NCBI RefSeq assembly: GCF_900116535.1
Contig: NZ_FPAU01000001.1
Location: forward strand, 979,218-1,043,217
Direction of reading: 5' to 3'
Source of the DNA: Kosakonia arachidis
GTDB taxonomy: Bacteria; Pseudomonadota; Gammaproteobacteria; Enterobacterales; Enterobacteriaceae
DNA length: 64,000 bases
The position numbers and the translations under genes were made by a program. Numbering within the stretch: the first letter of the stretch is position 1; every line of letters begins with the position of its first letter. The notes below the pieces were generated by a model, which saw nothing but the letters and a program-made list of their open reading frames with translations, searched no databases and was not told where the DNA came from. Below, one piece after another: positions 9,504-21,013 of the stretch.

Positions 9504-9710
9504 GTCCTTAGTTCCCTGTATTACAAAAACTTAAGCCTTTAATCTTGACGATTGAGGAAGTGAATATGACGTTAAAGTGTCTGTATTTTGTCATTTTAGG
9601 ATTAAGAGCAGGATCGTTCTGGTTGAACTCTGTGCAACCAGGCGGCGGTTCAGCGTTGGCAGAATGGAATTATTGAGTTGATTTCCCGGCTTTTTTTTAT
9701 ATCACGCTGA

Positions 9711-11687
<1,977 letters not shown>

Positions 11688-11688
<1 letters not shown>

Positions 11689-12932
11689 TGGCGCTGCCTC
11701 TGTCGTTATTGATTGGTCTGCGCTTCAGCCGCGGTCGCCGTCGTGGCGGAATGGTGTCGCTGATTTCGGTGATCTCCACCGTCGGTATTGCGCTGGGTGT
11801 AGCGGTGTTGATCGTCGGTTTAAGCGCGATGAACGGTTTCGAACGCGAGTTGAACAATCGTATTCTGGCGGTGGTGCCGCACGGTGAGATCGAGCCGGTG
11901 AATCAGCCGTGGAACAACTGGGACACGGCGCTGGAAAAAGTGAAAAAAGTTCCCGGCATAGCTGCCGCTGCGCCCTATATTAATTTTACCGGGCTGATAG
12001 AAAGTGGCGCGAATTTGCGCGCCATCCAGGTGAAAGGTGTCGATCCGGCTCAGGAAAGCCAACTGAGCGCGCTGCCGAAATTTGTACAGGGGGATGCCTG
12101 GCAGAATTTCCGCGCCGGTGAGCAGCAAATCATTCTCGGCAAAGGCGTAGCCGTTGCGCTAAAAGTGAAGCAGGGCGACTGGGTATCGATCATGATCCCC
12201 AACTCGGACGACGCACACAAACTGCTGCAACCGAAACGTGTGCGTTTGCATGTGACTGGGATTTTACAGCTCAGCGGCCAGCTCGATCACAGCTATGCGA
12301 TGATCCCGATGGCGGATGCGCAGCAGTATCTGGAGATGGGCAGCAGCATTACCGGTATCGATATCAAAGTGAATGACGTGTTTAACGCCAATAAACTGGT
12401 GCGCGATGCGGGCAGCGTCACGAACAACTATGTCTATATCAAAAGCTGGATCGGTAAGTACGGCTATATGTACCGTGACATACAGATGATCCGCGCCATT
12501 ATGTATCTGGCGATGGTGCTGGTGATTGGCGTGGCCTGTTTTAATATTGTCTCAACGTTGGTGATGGCGGTAAAAGACAAAAGCGGCGACATTGCCGTGT
12601 TACGTACGCTGGGGGCGAAAGATGGCCTGATTCGCGCTGTATTTATCTGGTACGGGCTACTGGCCGGGCTGCTGGGCAGCCTTTGTGGCGTGGTGATTGG
12701 TGTTATCGTGTCGCTGCAACTGACACCTATTATCAACGTGATTGAGAAGATAATTGGTCATCAGTTCCTGTCGGGGGATATCTACTTTATCGATTTCCTG
12801 CCGTCAGAGTTACACCCGCTGGATGTGGTGTACGTGCTGTTGACTGCGTTAGTCCTGAGCTTACTGGCGAGCTGGTATCCGGCGCGTCGGGCGAGCAATA
12901 TTGATCCGGCAAGAGTGCTGAGCGGGCAGTAA
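11688..12932 (+). CDS. lolE: Lipoprotein-releasing system permease LolE
   Basis: A 414-residue paralogue of LolC (same length as E. coli LolE) and third gene of lolCDE. LolE binds the incoming lipoprotein. The start ATG overlaps the lolD stop (TAATG). The N-terminal segment [25 protein letters not shown] and the C-terminal trio of membrane helices match the family. Confidence 0.97.
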
Positions 12933-12970
12933 TCCCGCCGTTTTCACAGGGCCACAACGAAGGAGTGGCG

Positions 12971-13882
12971 ATGAATTACGGATTTGATATCGGCGGCAGT
13001 AAAATCGCGTTAGGCGTCTTTGACGCTGAGCGACGCTTACAGTGGGAAAAGCGCGTCGCCACGCCCCACGACAGTTACGACGCTTTTCTGCGCACCCTCA
13101 CCGGGCTGGTTGCCGAAGCGGATGAACGCTTCGGTAGCAAAGGCAGGGTCGGCGTCGGTATTTCTGGCATGCCAGAGACCGCGGACGGCACGCTGTATGC
13201 TGCCAACCTTCCTGCCGCCAGCGGTCAGCCGCTGCGCGCCGATCTCAGCGCTCTGCTTGCGCGGGATGTGCGTATCGATAACGATGCCAACTGCTTTACC
13301 CTCTCTGAAGCCTGGGATGACGAATTCCGCAGCTATCCACTGGTGATGGGGTTGATCCTCGGCACCGGCGTGGGTGGCGGCCTGGTGGTGAACGGGAAAT
13401 CGGTGACCGGGCGTCGTTTTATTACCGGCGAATTTGGCCATATCCGTCTGCCGGTGGATGCGCTGGGGCTGATGGGGTTTGATTTTCCGTTAACCCGCTG
13501 CGGCTGCGGCAAAATCGGCTGTATTGAGAACTATCTCTCGGGGCGCGGTTTTGCGTGGTTGTACCAGTACATCTACCATCACTCGTTATCAGCGCCGGAA
13601 ATCATTTCGAACTGGGAGCAGGGTGAGGCTAAAGCGCTGGCCCATGTTGAGCGCTATGTGGATTTGCTGGCGGTGTGTCTGGGCAATATTCTGACGATTG
13701 TCGATCCCGATCTGCTGGTGATCGGCGGTGGTCTATCAAACTTCAGCGCACTGACCCGACTGTTACCGGAGCGAATTGCGCCACATCTGTTGCCGGCAGG
13801 CGATGTCCCGCGTATTGAACGTGCTCGCCACGGCGATGCGGGCGGCATGCGCGGCGCGGCCTTCCTTCATTTAACTGATTAA
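12971..13882 (+). CDS. nagK: N-acetyl-D-glucosamine kinase NagK
   Basis: Phosphorylates GlcNAc released by cell-wall recycling to GlcNAc-6-phosphate. It is 303 residues, the E. coli length, starting at ATG 12971 behind AAGGAG. It is a ROK-family sugar kinase: the ATP-binding [11 protein letters not shown] motif is at the N terminus, followed by GEFGHIRLP, then the zinc-binding cluster [17 protein letters not shown]. It follows lolE by 38 bp and probably shares its transcript. Confidence 0.95.
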   Translation: MNYGFDIGGSKIALGVFDAERRLQWEKRVATPHDSYDAFLRTLTGLVAEADERFGSKGRVGVGISGMPETADGTLYAANLPAASGQPLRADLSALLARDVRIDNDANCFTLSEAWDDEFRSYPLVMGLILGTGVGGGLVVNGKSVTGRRFITGEFGHIRLPVDALGLMGFDFPLTRCGCGKIGCIENYLSGRGFAWLYQYIYHHSLSAPEIISNWEQGEAKALAHVERYVDLLAVCLGNILTIVDPDLLVIGGGLSNFSALTRLLPERIAPHLLPAGDVPRIERARHGDAGGMRGAAFLHLTD

Positions 13883-13898
13883 ATCCTGAGAGGATGCT

Positions 13899-14720
13899 AT
13901 GCAATCGCGTCGTTTACATCGTCTCAGCCGTTTTCGCCGTAACAAACGTCGCCTTCGCGAGCGGTTACGCCAGCGAATTTTCTTCAGAGACAGAGTGGTA
14001 ACGGAACTGATGGAAAAACCAAGAGTTGTCGTCCTGACTGGAGCGGGTATTTCTGCCGAATCCGGCATTCGTACTTTTCGCGCTGCCGACGGGCTGTGGG
14101 AAGAGCATCATGTGGAAGATGTGGCAACGCCGGAAGGTTTTGCCCGCAACCCGCAACTGGTGCAAACTTTTTATAATGAGCGCCGTCGTCAGTTGCAATT
14201 GCCGGAAATTGTGCCGAATGCTGCGCACCTGGCGCTGGCGAAGCTGGAGAAGGCGCTGGGCGATCGTTTCCTGCTGATCACGCAAAATATCGATAACCTG
14301 CATGAACGCGCCGGCAACAACAACATTATCCATATGCACGGAGAGCTATTGAAAGTGCGCTGCTCGCAGAGCGGGCAGGTACTGGAGTGGGCAGGTGATG
14401 TCTCGCTTGAAGATAAATGCCACTGCTGCCAGTTCCCCGCACCGCTGCGCCCGCATGTAGTGTGGTTCGGCGAGATGCCGCTGGGTATGGACGAGATCTA
14501 TAGCGCCCTGGCGATGGCCGATGTATTTATCGCCATTGGTACATCCGGGCATGTTTACCCGGCAGCCGGGTTTGTCCATGAAGCGAAACTCCAGGGCGCA
14601 CACACCGTAGAGCTGAACCTTGAACCAAGCCAGGTGGGCAGCGAGTTCGAAGAGAAGCACTACGGACTGGCAAGCGAAGTGGTGCCAGAGTTCGTGGAAA
14701 GATTGCTGAAAGGGCTGTAA
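13899..14720 (+). CDS. cobB: NAD-dependent protein deacylase CobB (sirtuin)
   Basis: A 273-residue sirtuin that removes acetyl and succinyl groups from protein lysines, for example activating acetyl-CoA synthetase. The NAD-binding [20 protein letters not shown] starts at residue 48. Tyr92 and Arg95, the desuccinylase-specific pair, are present in FYNERRR. The catalytic His147 lies in HMHGELLK, and four zinc cysteines follow. The very basic N-terminal extension (residues 1-37) corresponds to the long E. coli isoform; an internal ATG at about 14010 (MEKPRVV) would give the short isoform. The gene begins 16 bp after nagK. Confidence 0.95.
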   Translation: MQSRRLHRLSRFRRNKRRLRERLRQRIFFRDRVVTELMEKPRVVVLTGAGISAESGIRTFRAADGLWEEHHVEDVATPEGFARNPQLVQTFYNERRRQLQLPEIVPNAAHLALAKLEKALGDRFLLITQNIDNLHERAGNNNIIHMHGELLKVRCSQSGQVLEWAGDVSLEDKCHCCQFPAPLRPHVVWFGEMPLGMDEIYSALAMADVFIAIGTSGHVYPAAGFVHEAKLQGAHTVELNLEPSQVGSEFEEKHYGLASEVVPEFVERLLKGL

Positions 14721-14763
14721 CGACACGCGCTCGCGCAAGCGGGGGGTAAGCTCTTTCCCTGTC

Positions 14764-14795
14764 GCCCGGTGGCACTTTGCTTGCCGGGCCTTTTG
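14764..14795 (+). repeat. REP-like palindrome / terminator after cobB
   Basis: GCCCGG (14764-14769) and CCGGGC (14784-14789) with further partial pairing (TGGCA/TTGCC) form a hairpin of the repetitive extragenic palindrome type. It is followed by cttttgttt. A similar GCCCGG...CCGGGC element lies after pepT. It probably doubles as the terminator for the lolCDE-nagK-cobB unit. Confidence 0.55.
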
Positions 14796-14894
14796 TTTCT
14801 CCCCGTCAAATAAATTACAGCTCGCTTTCCGGTAAGTTCCCCGTAAGTTATCACCGCTGATGATAGTGCTTCTATTGCCAACAGGAGCACCATT

Positions 14895-15653
14895 ATGGTT
14901 GCTGTACCGTACCGCATGATTGCGGTCAGTTTGCTGTCCCTTTCATTTCCCGCCTTTGCCGATGACGCTACCATCTGGGGACTGGGTGTCGGGGTTGTCA
15001 GCACGCAAAAACCCTATGCCGGGATCGACCGCGAATATACACCGTTGCCAGTACTGCATATCGAAAACCGTTATTTTCGCCTTTTAGGCACCACCGCCGA
15101 AGTGAAATTACCCGCATGGCAGTGGAGTGAAACCCAACAGCTAAATGTCGGTCTAATAGCTCGCTATGATGGCTCAGGCTACACCTCTGACGATGCTGAC
15201 ATTCTGCAAGGGATGGCCAGGCGCAAAGGTGGCGTGTGGGCTGGAGTCAAAGTGGCGTGGCAGAACCCGCTGGTGAATATTTTCACCGACTGGTCGCACG
15301 ATATCTCCGATAACAGTCACGGGCAACGCGTGCGTCTTGGCGCGGAGCGTAGCTGGAAGTGGCGCGGTGTGACCCTGACACCGCGTATCGTGGCGAACCG
15401 TTACGACAGCGATTATGTGAATTATTACTATGGTGTGCACAGCGATGAAGCCCGCGCCTGGCGACCTGCCTGGCAGGGAGACGCCGCGCTGAACACGGAA
15501 ATTGGCCTTAATGGCCGCTGGCAGTTCAGCACTCACCAAGTGTTGATGGTGGATGTGCAGACGACGTTGTTGGCATCGGAGATTAAGGAGAGTCCGCTGG
15601 TGGACAGGAGCAACGAAAACCAATTTTTTTTGAGTTATCTCTACTATTTCTGA
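14895..15653 (+). CDS. MipA/OmpV-family outer-membrane protein
   Basis: A 252-residue protein with a signal peptide (residues 1-22, cleavage after FPAFA). The mature part is rich in alternating aromatic strands and ends in LSYLYYF, with the terminal Phe typical of outer-membrane beta-barrels. The overall pattern matches the MipA/OmpV family (MltA-interacting/scaffold proteins). ATG 14895 follows AGGAG with good spacing. Its stop overlaps the start of a response regulator by one base (TGATG), so barrel and two-component system are co-translated. E. coli has ycfZ and ymfA at this place instead. The substrate or partner is unknown. Confidence 0.8.
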   Translation: MVAVPYRMIAVSLLSLSFPAFADDATIWGLGVGVVSTQKPYAGIDREYTPLPVLHIENRYFRLLGTTAEVKLPAWQWSETQQLNVGLIARYDGSGYTSDDADILQGMARRKGGVWAGVKVAWQNPLVNIFTDWSHDISDNSHGQRVRLGAERSWKWRGVTLTPRIVANRYDSDYVNYYYGVHSDEARAWRPAWQGDAALNTEIGLNGRWQFSTHQVLMVDVQTTLLASEIKESPLVDRSNENQFFLSYLYYF

Positions 15654-16336
15654 TGAGCCGAATACTGTTAATAGAAGATCATGATCATCTGGCGCACCTG
15701 ATTAGCAAAGGGCTGGCTGCCGCCGGGATCGCCACGGATATTGTCGGTCGTGTCGACGCTGCCTGGCACGCCATACAACAAGTGGCTTACCAGGGACTGG
15801 TACTCGATCGGGGATTGCCGGATGGCGACGGTTTGCAGCTATTGCAGCGTCTGCGCCAGGCGCAGGTTGTCACGCCGTGCCTGATCCTTACTGCCCGCGA
15901 TGCGTTGCACGACCGTGTTGAAGGGTTGGAGGCCGGAGCCGATGATTATCTGGCCAAACCCTTTGCCATGGAAGAACTGGTGGCCCGCGTGCGGGCACTA
16001 TTACGTCGTCCCGCCGAAAGCCAGACCATGAAGCCGATGTGGGGGGATATCACTTTATTGCCGGAGTCGGCGGTAATGTGCTGTGGGCAGCAGAATGTTC
16101 CGCTGGCCCCGGCAGAGCTTCAGATCATGCTGACGTTGATTCGTAAGCAGGGCAGCATTGTGCGCCGTAACCGTATGGAAGCGGCCGGGTGGGGGTTGAG
16201 CGATGCCGTCACGCCGAACGCCCTGGATGTTGTTTTGTATCGCCTGCGTCGCAAACTACTGGCGATTGGCTCGCGTTTGCAGATTGTAAATATCAGGGGG
16301 CTGGGCTATGCCATCCGGGAAAATATGCCGCTTTAA
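15653..16336 (+). CDS. OmpR/PhoB-family response regulator
   Basis: A 227-residue response regulator. The receiver domain has acidic residues E8/D9, the phosphoacceptor Asp52 (LVLDRGLPDGDG), Thr80 and Lys102. The C-terminal winged-helix DNA-binding domain spans about residues 130-222 and ends in the family's RGLGYAIRE motif. Its start overlaps the OmpV-type gene and its end overlaps the histidine kinase by 29 bp, so the three probably form one operon. It resembles QseB/PmrA-type regulators, but I cannot assign a named orthologue. The signal is unknown. Confidence 0.88.
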   Translation: MSRILLIEDHDHLAHLISKGLAAAGIATDIVGRVDAAWHAIQQVAYQGLVLDRGLPDGDGLQLLQRLRQAQVVTPCLILTARDALHDRVEGLEAGADDYLAKPFAMEELVARVRALLRRPAESQTMKPMWGDITLLPESAVMCCGQQNVPLAPAELQIMLTLIRKQGSIVRRNRMEAAGWGLSDAVTPNALDVVLYRLRRKLLAIGSRLQIVNIRGLGYAIRENMPL

Positions 16337-17675
16337 CAGCCTGTCGCTCAAGATTTTACTGGCTTTTATCACAGGCGTGCTGCTCAGCATTGCGCTGTTG
16401 ATCCTGCTCGGTATGGTGGTGAAAGAGCGTTTGCCGGGGATACATCTGACCGATTACACCAGGGCGTTAGCCCGCCAGTTGCAATTTGATGCGCATGGCC
16501 AGCCGATCGGTTTTCGTGAGCAGGTTGATTATCCGCAGTGGATCTACAGCAGTCTCAAAGAGGAGCTGGCTTACCGGGTCGTGGATGCTGACGGTAAAGT
16601 GGTATTGATGTCGCCGGGTGCACAGCAATGGCCGCCGATACCACAACTTACTGCGCCGGTTGCGGGGGGCTTCAAGTTCCAGTTTCAGTTGCAAGGCAAG
16701 GATTATCGCGGTATCAGCAATCTCTATTTTATGGAGGGAAAGCGCTGGTTTATCCAGGTGAGCACCAGTTCGCGGATTGTCGATTTCTTGCACCGCGGGT
16801 TTGCCCTGCCGTTTATTCGTCTTGGTATTGCATTGTTCAGTCTGGTGCTGTTTGTGGTGTTCGGTTTGTGCGCCTGGGTGACGCTGGCCTGGTCGCTGCG
16901 CCCACTGCGACAGGCTTCCGCCGGCGCCGCCACCATCTCGCCGCGCTCGCTGGATGCTCGTTTACCAACGGCGGGCGTTCCCACAGAGATTTTTCCGCTA
17001 ATCGACAGTTTTAACCAGGCACTTTCCCGGCTGGAGGCGGGGTTTCGCAATCAGCAGGATTTTCTGGCGAAGGCCGCTCATGAACTGAAAACACCGCTGA
17101 CGCTGATTCGCGCTGAAGTGGAATTGATGAGCGATTGCACCGAGGCTCGCGAACTGCTGCTGGCACGTGTAGAACATCTTTCCCGCCAGGTACAGCAACT
17201 GCTGATCCTCGCGGAGGCCAGCGAGCCGCTCAGCTACCATTTCGCACCCGTTGATGTGGCGGATGTCGCCCACGATAGCGCGCGATTTTTGCAACGCATT
17301 GCCGAGGAGACACGCGTCAATCTGACGCTTACCTTCAGGAATGCCACAGTGGTGTGGAATGCCGATCGCGGTGCATTGTTCACGCTATTGAAAAACCTGA
17401 TGGAAAATGCAATCCAGCATGCACCAGCGGGGAGCGACGTGCAGGTGGAAATTAATGCACAGACCATCACGCTTCGCGATTGTGGTCCGGGCGTTGCTGT
17501 AGACGAACTGCCTTTGTTGTTCACGCGTTTCTGGCGCGGCGCACACCGGCGCGATTGCGGTGCCGGGCTGGGGCTGGCGATCTGCGAGGAAATTGCCGTG
17601 GCTCATGGCTGGACGCTGACGGCGGAAAATGTGCAACCTGGTCTGCGACTGAGATTGTGTGTGACGGGGGAGTGA
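16308..17675 (+). CDS. Sensor histidine kinase
   Basis: A 455-residue inner-membrane sensor kinase. TM1 is at about residues 14-36, a periplasmic sensor region at about 40-165 and TM2 at about 168-195, followed by a HAMP-like linker. The H-box DFLAKAAHELKTPL puts the phosphorylated His at 258. The N-box has Asn363 and Asn367 (LLKNLMENAIQHA), and the G boxes are DCGPG (391-395) and GAGLGLAI (418-425). All catalytic motifs are intact. It pairs with the overlapping response regulator. ATG 16308 lies inside that gene; a later start is possible, but the first membrane segment needs this region. Confidence 0.87.
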   Translation: MPSGKICRFNSLSLKILLAFITGVLLSIALLILLGMVVKERLPGIHLTDYTRALARQLQFDAHGQPIGFREQVDYPQWIYSSLKEELAYRVVDADGKVVLMSPGAQQWPPIPQLTAPVAGGFKFQFQLQGKDYRGISNLYFMEGKRWFIQVSTSSRIVDFLHRGFALPFIRLGIALFSLVLFVVFGLCAWVTLAWSLRPLRQASAGAATISPRSLDARLPTAGVPTEIFPLIDSFNQALSRLEAGFRNQQDFLAKAAHELKTPLTLIRAEVELMSDCTEARELLLARVEHLSRQVQQLLILAEASEPLSYHFAPVDVADVAHDSARFLQRIAEETRVNLTLTFRNATVVWNADRGALFTLLKNLMENAIQHAPAGSDVQVEINAQTITLRDCGPGVAVDELPLLFTRFWRGAHRRDCGAGLGLAICEEIAVAHGWTLTAENVQPGLRLRLCVTGE

Positions 17676-17793
17676 GTGTTACTTCCTGGATCTCGCATCC
17701 CGCGTACATAATGTTCAGATATTCTGAGGATGGCCAACAAATCTCCTGACTTTCTCTGTTAGCGTTACAACCGTAGTATCTTTCTGTTGATAC

Positions 17794-17813
17794 CCATGAT
17801 GCACCCATCATGG
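17794..17813. repeat. 8-bp inverted repeat upstream of the aldehyde dehydrogenase
   Basis: CCATGATG and CATCATGG (17794-17801, 17806-17813) form a perfect inverted repeat around a 4-base loop, about 115 bp upstream of the aldehyde dehydrogenase start. It could be an operator or a leader hairpin; nothing in the sequence decides. Confidence 0.35.
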
Positions 17814-17927
17814 CGAACAACCGGATCGGCCCGGATTTCGATCTGCGCAGTACCATCAGATGAGAAAGGGCCGAGCTAAAACCGGGAAACCCTACAAGGA
17901 TCCCCGGCCCATAAAAGGAGATTTAGC

Positions 17928-19319
17928 ATGGCATATGTAACAACAAACCCGTATACCGGCGAAGTCGTTAAGACGTTCCCGGATGCCACCGATGCGGAAG
18001 TTAACGATGCGATAGAACGAGCTCACCGCGCTTTTAGCGAGTGGAAAAACGTTTCATTTGCACAGCGCGGCGCGATTTTACAGAACGCCGCCAACCTGTT
18101 ACGCCAACAAAAAGATGAATTTGCGCAGTTGCTTACGCTTGAAATGGGAAAGCTGATTTCAGAAGCGCGAGCGGAAGTTGAGCTGTCGGCGCAAATTTTT
18201 GAATACTACGTGCATAATGCCGAAAGACTTCTGGCGCCGGAGATCCTGCCGGTGGCAAATCCGAAAGAAGCCACCGCGAAAATTGTGCATGAACCGCTGG
18301 GGGTGCTGCTCGCAATTGAGCCGTGGAATTTCCCGTACTATCAAATCGCCCGCATTATTTCTCCGCAACTCTCCGCTGGTAACACCATACTGTTAAAACA
18401 TGCGTCGAATGTTCCGCAAAGTGCCGCCCGGTTTGAGCGCCTGATGAAAGAGGCCGGTCTTCCGGATGGCGGATTTATTAATCTCTACGCAACCCGTCAC
18501 CATATCGAACTGATTCTTAATGATCCACGGGTACAGGGTGTGGCGTTAACCGGTTCTGAGGGTGCGGGCGCAACCGTTGCTCAGCAAGCGGCGAAGGCGC
18601 TGAAAAAATCCACGCTGGAACTTGGCGGGGCCGATGCATTTATCGTGCTTGCCGATGCCGATATCGAAAAAGCGGCGAAGTGGGGTGTATTTGGTCGCCA
18701 CTGGAATGGCGGACAAGTTTGTGTCTCATCGAAACGCATGATCGTTGTTGATGAGGTGTATGACCAGTTTGTTGACCATTACATCAACGGTGTTGCCGCG
18801 TTGCAGGCGGGCGATCCGTTGGATGAAAAAACAACGCTGGCACCGCTCTCATCGCAGCAGGCCGCTGACGAAGTTAAAGAGAAAATCAGCCAGGCCATTG
18901 CGCATGGCGCACAGGCGCTGGAAGTTGGACCGAAAGTCCCGGAACGCGGGGCATTTGTACAGCCGACGATCCTGACCAATGTGACGCCAGACAATCCGGC
19001 CTACTATATGGAGTTCTTCGGTCCTGTGTCGATGATCTTCAGAGCCAAAAACGAAGACGACGCGGTGCGGATTGCCAATGACTCGCCGTTTGGCCTTGGC
19101 GGTTCTGTCTTCACCCGCGACACCGCGCGCGGTGAAGCGCTTGCCAGCCGCATCTCTACTGGCATGGTGTATATCAATCACCCAACACGTGTTAAAGCTG
19201 ATCTCCCGTTTGGTGGGGTTCGCCGTTCCGGTTATGGCCGCGAATTAACCGGGCTGGGGATTAAAGAGTTCGTCAATCATAAGCTGATTTCGGTTGTCGA
19301 TATTGATGCCGATTTTTAA
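17928..19319 (+). CDS. NAD(P)-dependent aldehyde (succinate-semialdehyde-type) dehydrogenase
   Basis: A 463-residue aldehyde dehydrogenase resembling the YneI/Sad succinate-semialdehyde dehydrogenases. Asn134 in PWNF, the general-base Glu231 in LELGGAD and the catalytic Cys265 in GGQVCVSSKR are intact, as is the C-terminal FGGVRRSGYGREL motif. ATG 17928 follows AAAAGGAG. Its substrate cannot be read from sequence. Its position is notable: it occupies the place of potC/potD in the E. coli order and converges on the potB remnant and potA. Oxidation of aldehydes from polyamine breakdown would suit that place, but this is only speculation. Confidence 0.85.
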   Translation: MAYVTTNPYTGEVVKTFPDATDAEVNDAIERAHRAFSEWKNVSFAQRGAILQNAANLLRQQKDEFAQLLTLEMGKLISEARAEVELSAQIFEYYVHNAERLLAPEILPVANPKEATAKIVHEPLGVLLAIEPWNFPYYQIARIISPQLSAGNTILLKHASNVPQSAARFERLMKEAGLPDGGFINLYATRHHIELILNDPRVQGVALTGSEGAGATVAQQAAKALKKSTLELGGADAFIVLADADIEKAAKWGVFGRHWNGGQVCVSSKRMIVVDEVYDQFVDHYINGVAALQAGDPLDEKTTLAPLSSQQAADEVKEKISQAIAHGAQALEVGPKVPERGAFVQPTILTNVTPDNPAYYMEFFGPVSMIFRAKNEDDAVRIANDSPFGLGGSVFTRDTARGEALASRISTGMVYINHPTRVKADLPFGGVRRSGYGRELTGLGIKEFVNHKLISVVDIDADF

Positions 19320-19362
19320 CTGTGCGAGGAGCCAGGCCCTATCGGTTCGGCTCCCCGGGTAA

Positions 19363-19397
19363 CGCAACGCGGCCCACATTCAGGGCCGCGGTTTGCG
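19363..19397. terminator. Strong hairpin between the aldehyde dehydrogenase and the potB remnant
   Basis: CGCGGCCC (19368-19375) pairs perfectly with GGGCCGCG (19383-19390). Flanking CGCAA/TTGCG (19363-19367, 19393-19397) extends the stem. It lies between convergent genes and probably ends transcription in one or both directions, though there is no strong T-run. Confidence 0.5.
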
Positions 19398-19398
19398 G

Positions 19399-19631
19399 CT
19401 TAATGGTCCAGAAGAGGATGATCAACAAGAACAGCGGCAGTACGTTGAAATAGAGCGGATCGAACAGGCGTGTGTCGGTGCCCAGTGTTAAAGACCAGCG
19501 CGACAAAATGGGCGTCATTGTGGGTTAAAAGCGGGTGGCGATGATCATCAGATTGCACAAAAAATAAGCAGAACAAACCAGGCGACAATGGTGATGATTG
19601 CCGCGTTCTGGAATTTACTTGTACTCTTCAT
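19399..19631 (-). pseudogene. potB: Decayed potB (spermidine/putrescine permease) remnant
   Basis: The leftward ATG at 19631 overlaps the end of potA and encodes [20 protein letters not shown], matching the PotB N terminus, but the frame stops at an early TGA after about 26 codons. In a second frame, LTHNDAHFVALVF matches the next PotB stretch (E. coli LTRDDASFVKMVF). A third frame gives TRLFDPLYFNVL (E. coli TRLLDPLYFEVL), joined directly to LPLFLLIILFWT, which matches a segment about 30 residues further on in PotB. The remnant therefore carries at least two frameshifts and an internal deletion, and the rest of potB plus potC and potD is missing. No functional permease can be made from it. 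Confidence 0.85.
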
Positions 19632-20754
19632 CAGCCAGTACAACCTCCCAGCTTTCCACCCAGTTAATGGCTATTTTTTGGTCCAGCGAGTGGTCAAAAT
19701 CGGGATCGTCTTCGTTAAAAAATTCGCTGACCATCACCATCTTGCCGTTCTCCAGCTCAACCATTGATTCCAGCGTCATACCTTTATAATTGCGTTCGCG
19801 CACGTAGCCGATTAGACCTGCCACTTTGGCAACATCATGAATCTTTTCCACGCGCAGATCTTCCGGGCGCAGCAGCACATTGAGTCTCTGACCCTTTTTG
19901 ACAGCGAAATTAACATGAATATTACATTCGCGACCTTCAATGCTTGCCTGCACGCGCGCCTCATCCAGACGTTCGAGCACTGTGGCGTTAAAGATATTGA
20001 TCTCGCCAATAAAGCTGGCGACAAATAGATTTTTCGGCTCCTCGTAGATTTCGCGCGGGGTGCCGTCCTGCTCAATACGGCCATCACGCATCACCACAAT
20101 ACGATCGGACATGGTCAGCGCTTCTTCCTGATCGTGGGTGACGAAGACAAAGGTAATGCCGAGCTTGCGCTGCAGCGCTTTCAGTTCGTTCTGCATCTGC
20201 TTGCGTAGCTTGTAGTCGAGTGCAGAGAGGGATTCATCCAGCAGTAGCAGGCGCGGTTTATTGACCACTGCACGGGCGATAGCAACACGCTGTTGCTGGC
20301 CGCCGGAGAGTTGATGCGGTTTACGTTGGGCGAGCTCATCAAGCTGCACCATATGCAGCGCTTCGGTGACGCGCGAGAAGATTTCGCTGGCCGGCGTTTT
20401 TTGCATCCGCAGACCAAATGCCACATTTTCGAAAACGGTCATGTGCGGGAAGAGGGCGTAACTTTGAAAAACGGTGTTTACATGGCGGTGTTCTGCCGGA
20501 ACGTTCGTTATCTCCTGATCATCGAGGCGGATATGACCGACATCGACGTTTTCCAGCCCGGCAATCAGGCGCAGAACAGTAGTTTTACCGCAGCCGGAGG
20601 GGCCAAGCAGGGTGAGAAATTCGCCGTTATTGATGGTGAGATTAAAATTGGTAATGACATTTTTTCCATCAAAACTTTTTCCAATACCGGCCAGTTGAAC
20701 CAGTGGCGAACGCGATTGTGTATTCAATTTTTTCTCTGTCTGGTGTTTGTGCAT
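19615..20754 (-). CDS. potA: Spermidine/putrescine ABC transporter ATPase PotA (orphan)
   Basis: A 379-residue ABC ATPase, full length compared with E. coli PotA (378). Walker [10 protein letters not shown], signature [14 protein letters not shown], Walker [13 protein letters not shown] and the C-terminal TOBE-type regulatory domain ([32 protein letters not shown]) are intact. It normally energises PotBC with the binding protein PotD, but here its partners are missing from the locus (see the potB remnant). It may still serve another permease or be on the way to loss. ATG 20754 has no strong ribosome site. It is divergent from pepT. Confidence 0.93.
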   Translation of the reverse strand: MHKHQTEKKLNTQSRSPLVQLAGIGKSFDGKNVITNFNLTINNGEFLTLLGPSGCGKTTVLRLIAGLENVDVGHIRLDDQEITNVPAEHRHVNTVFQSYALFPHMTVFENVAFGLRMQKTPASEIFSRVTEALHMVQLDELAQRKPHQLSGGQQQRVAIARAVVNKPRLLLLDESLSALDYKLRKQMQNELKALQRKLGITFVFVTHDQEEALTMSDRIVVMRDGRIEQDGTPREIYEEPKNLFVASFIGEINIFNATVLERLDEARVQASIEGRECNIHVNFAVKKGQRLNVLLRPEDLRVEKIHDVAKVAGLIGYVRERNYKGMTLESMVELENGKMVMVSEFFNEDDPDFDHSLDQKIAINWVESWEVVLADEEYK

Positions 20755-21013
20755 CTGATGGCGTACTGGATGCGGGGGGAGTGATTAACCACCGTAAGGA
20801 TTGTGCACGATTTAAGGGTTGGCATGCTACGGCAACGCCCTGAAATCGCCAATCATGTGAGTTTTTGCTAATCAAGTCATCACTTTCTCAACGGCATTTC
20901 CTGTGTGAGAGCAATTTTGAAAATATGCTCGTTTACGGGGTAAAGGTGACTTGACGCAATATTTATCTTTTCATGCTTACTGATAATGTTGTGACACTTT
21001 GTTGGGGGGCTTC

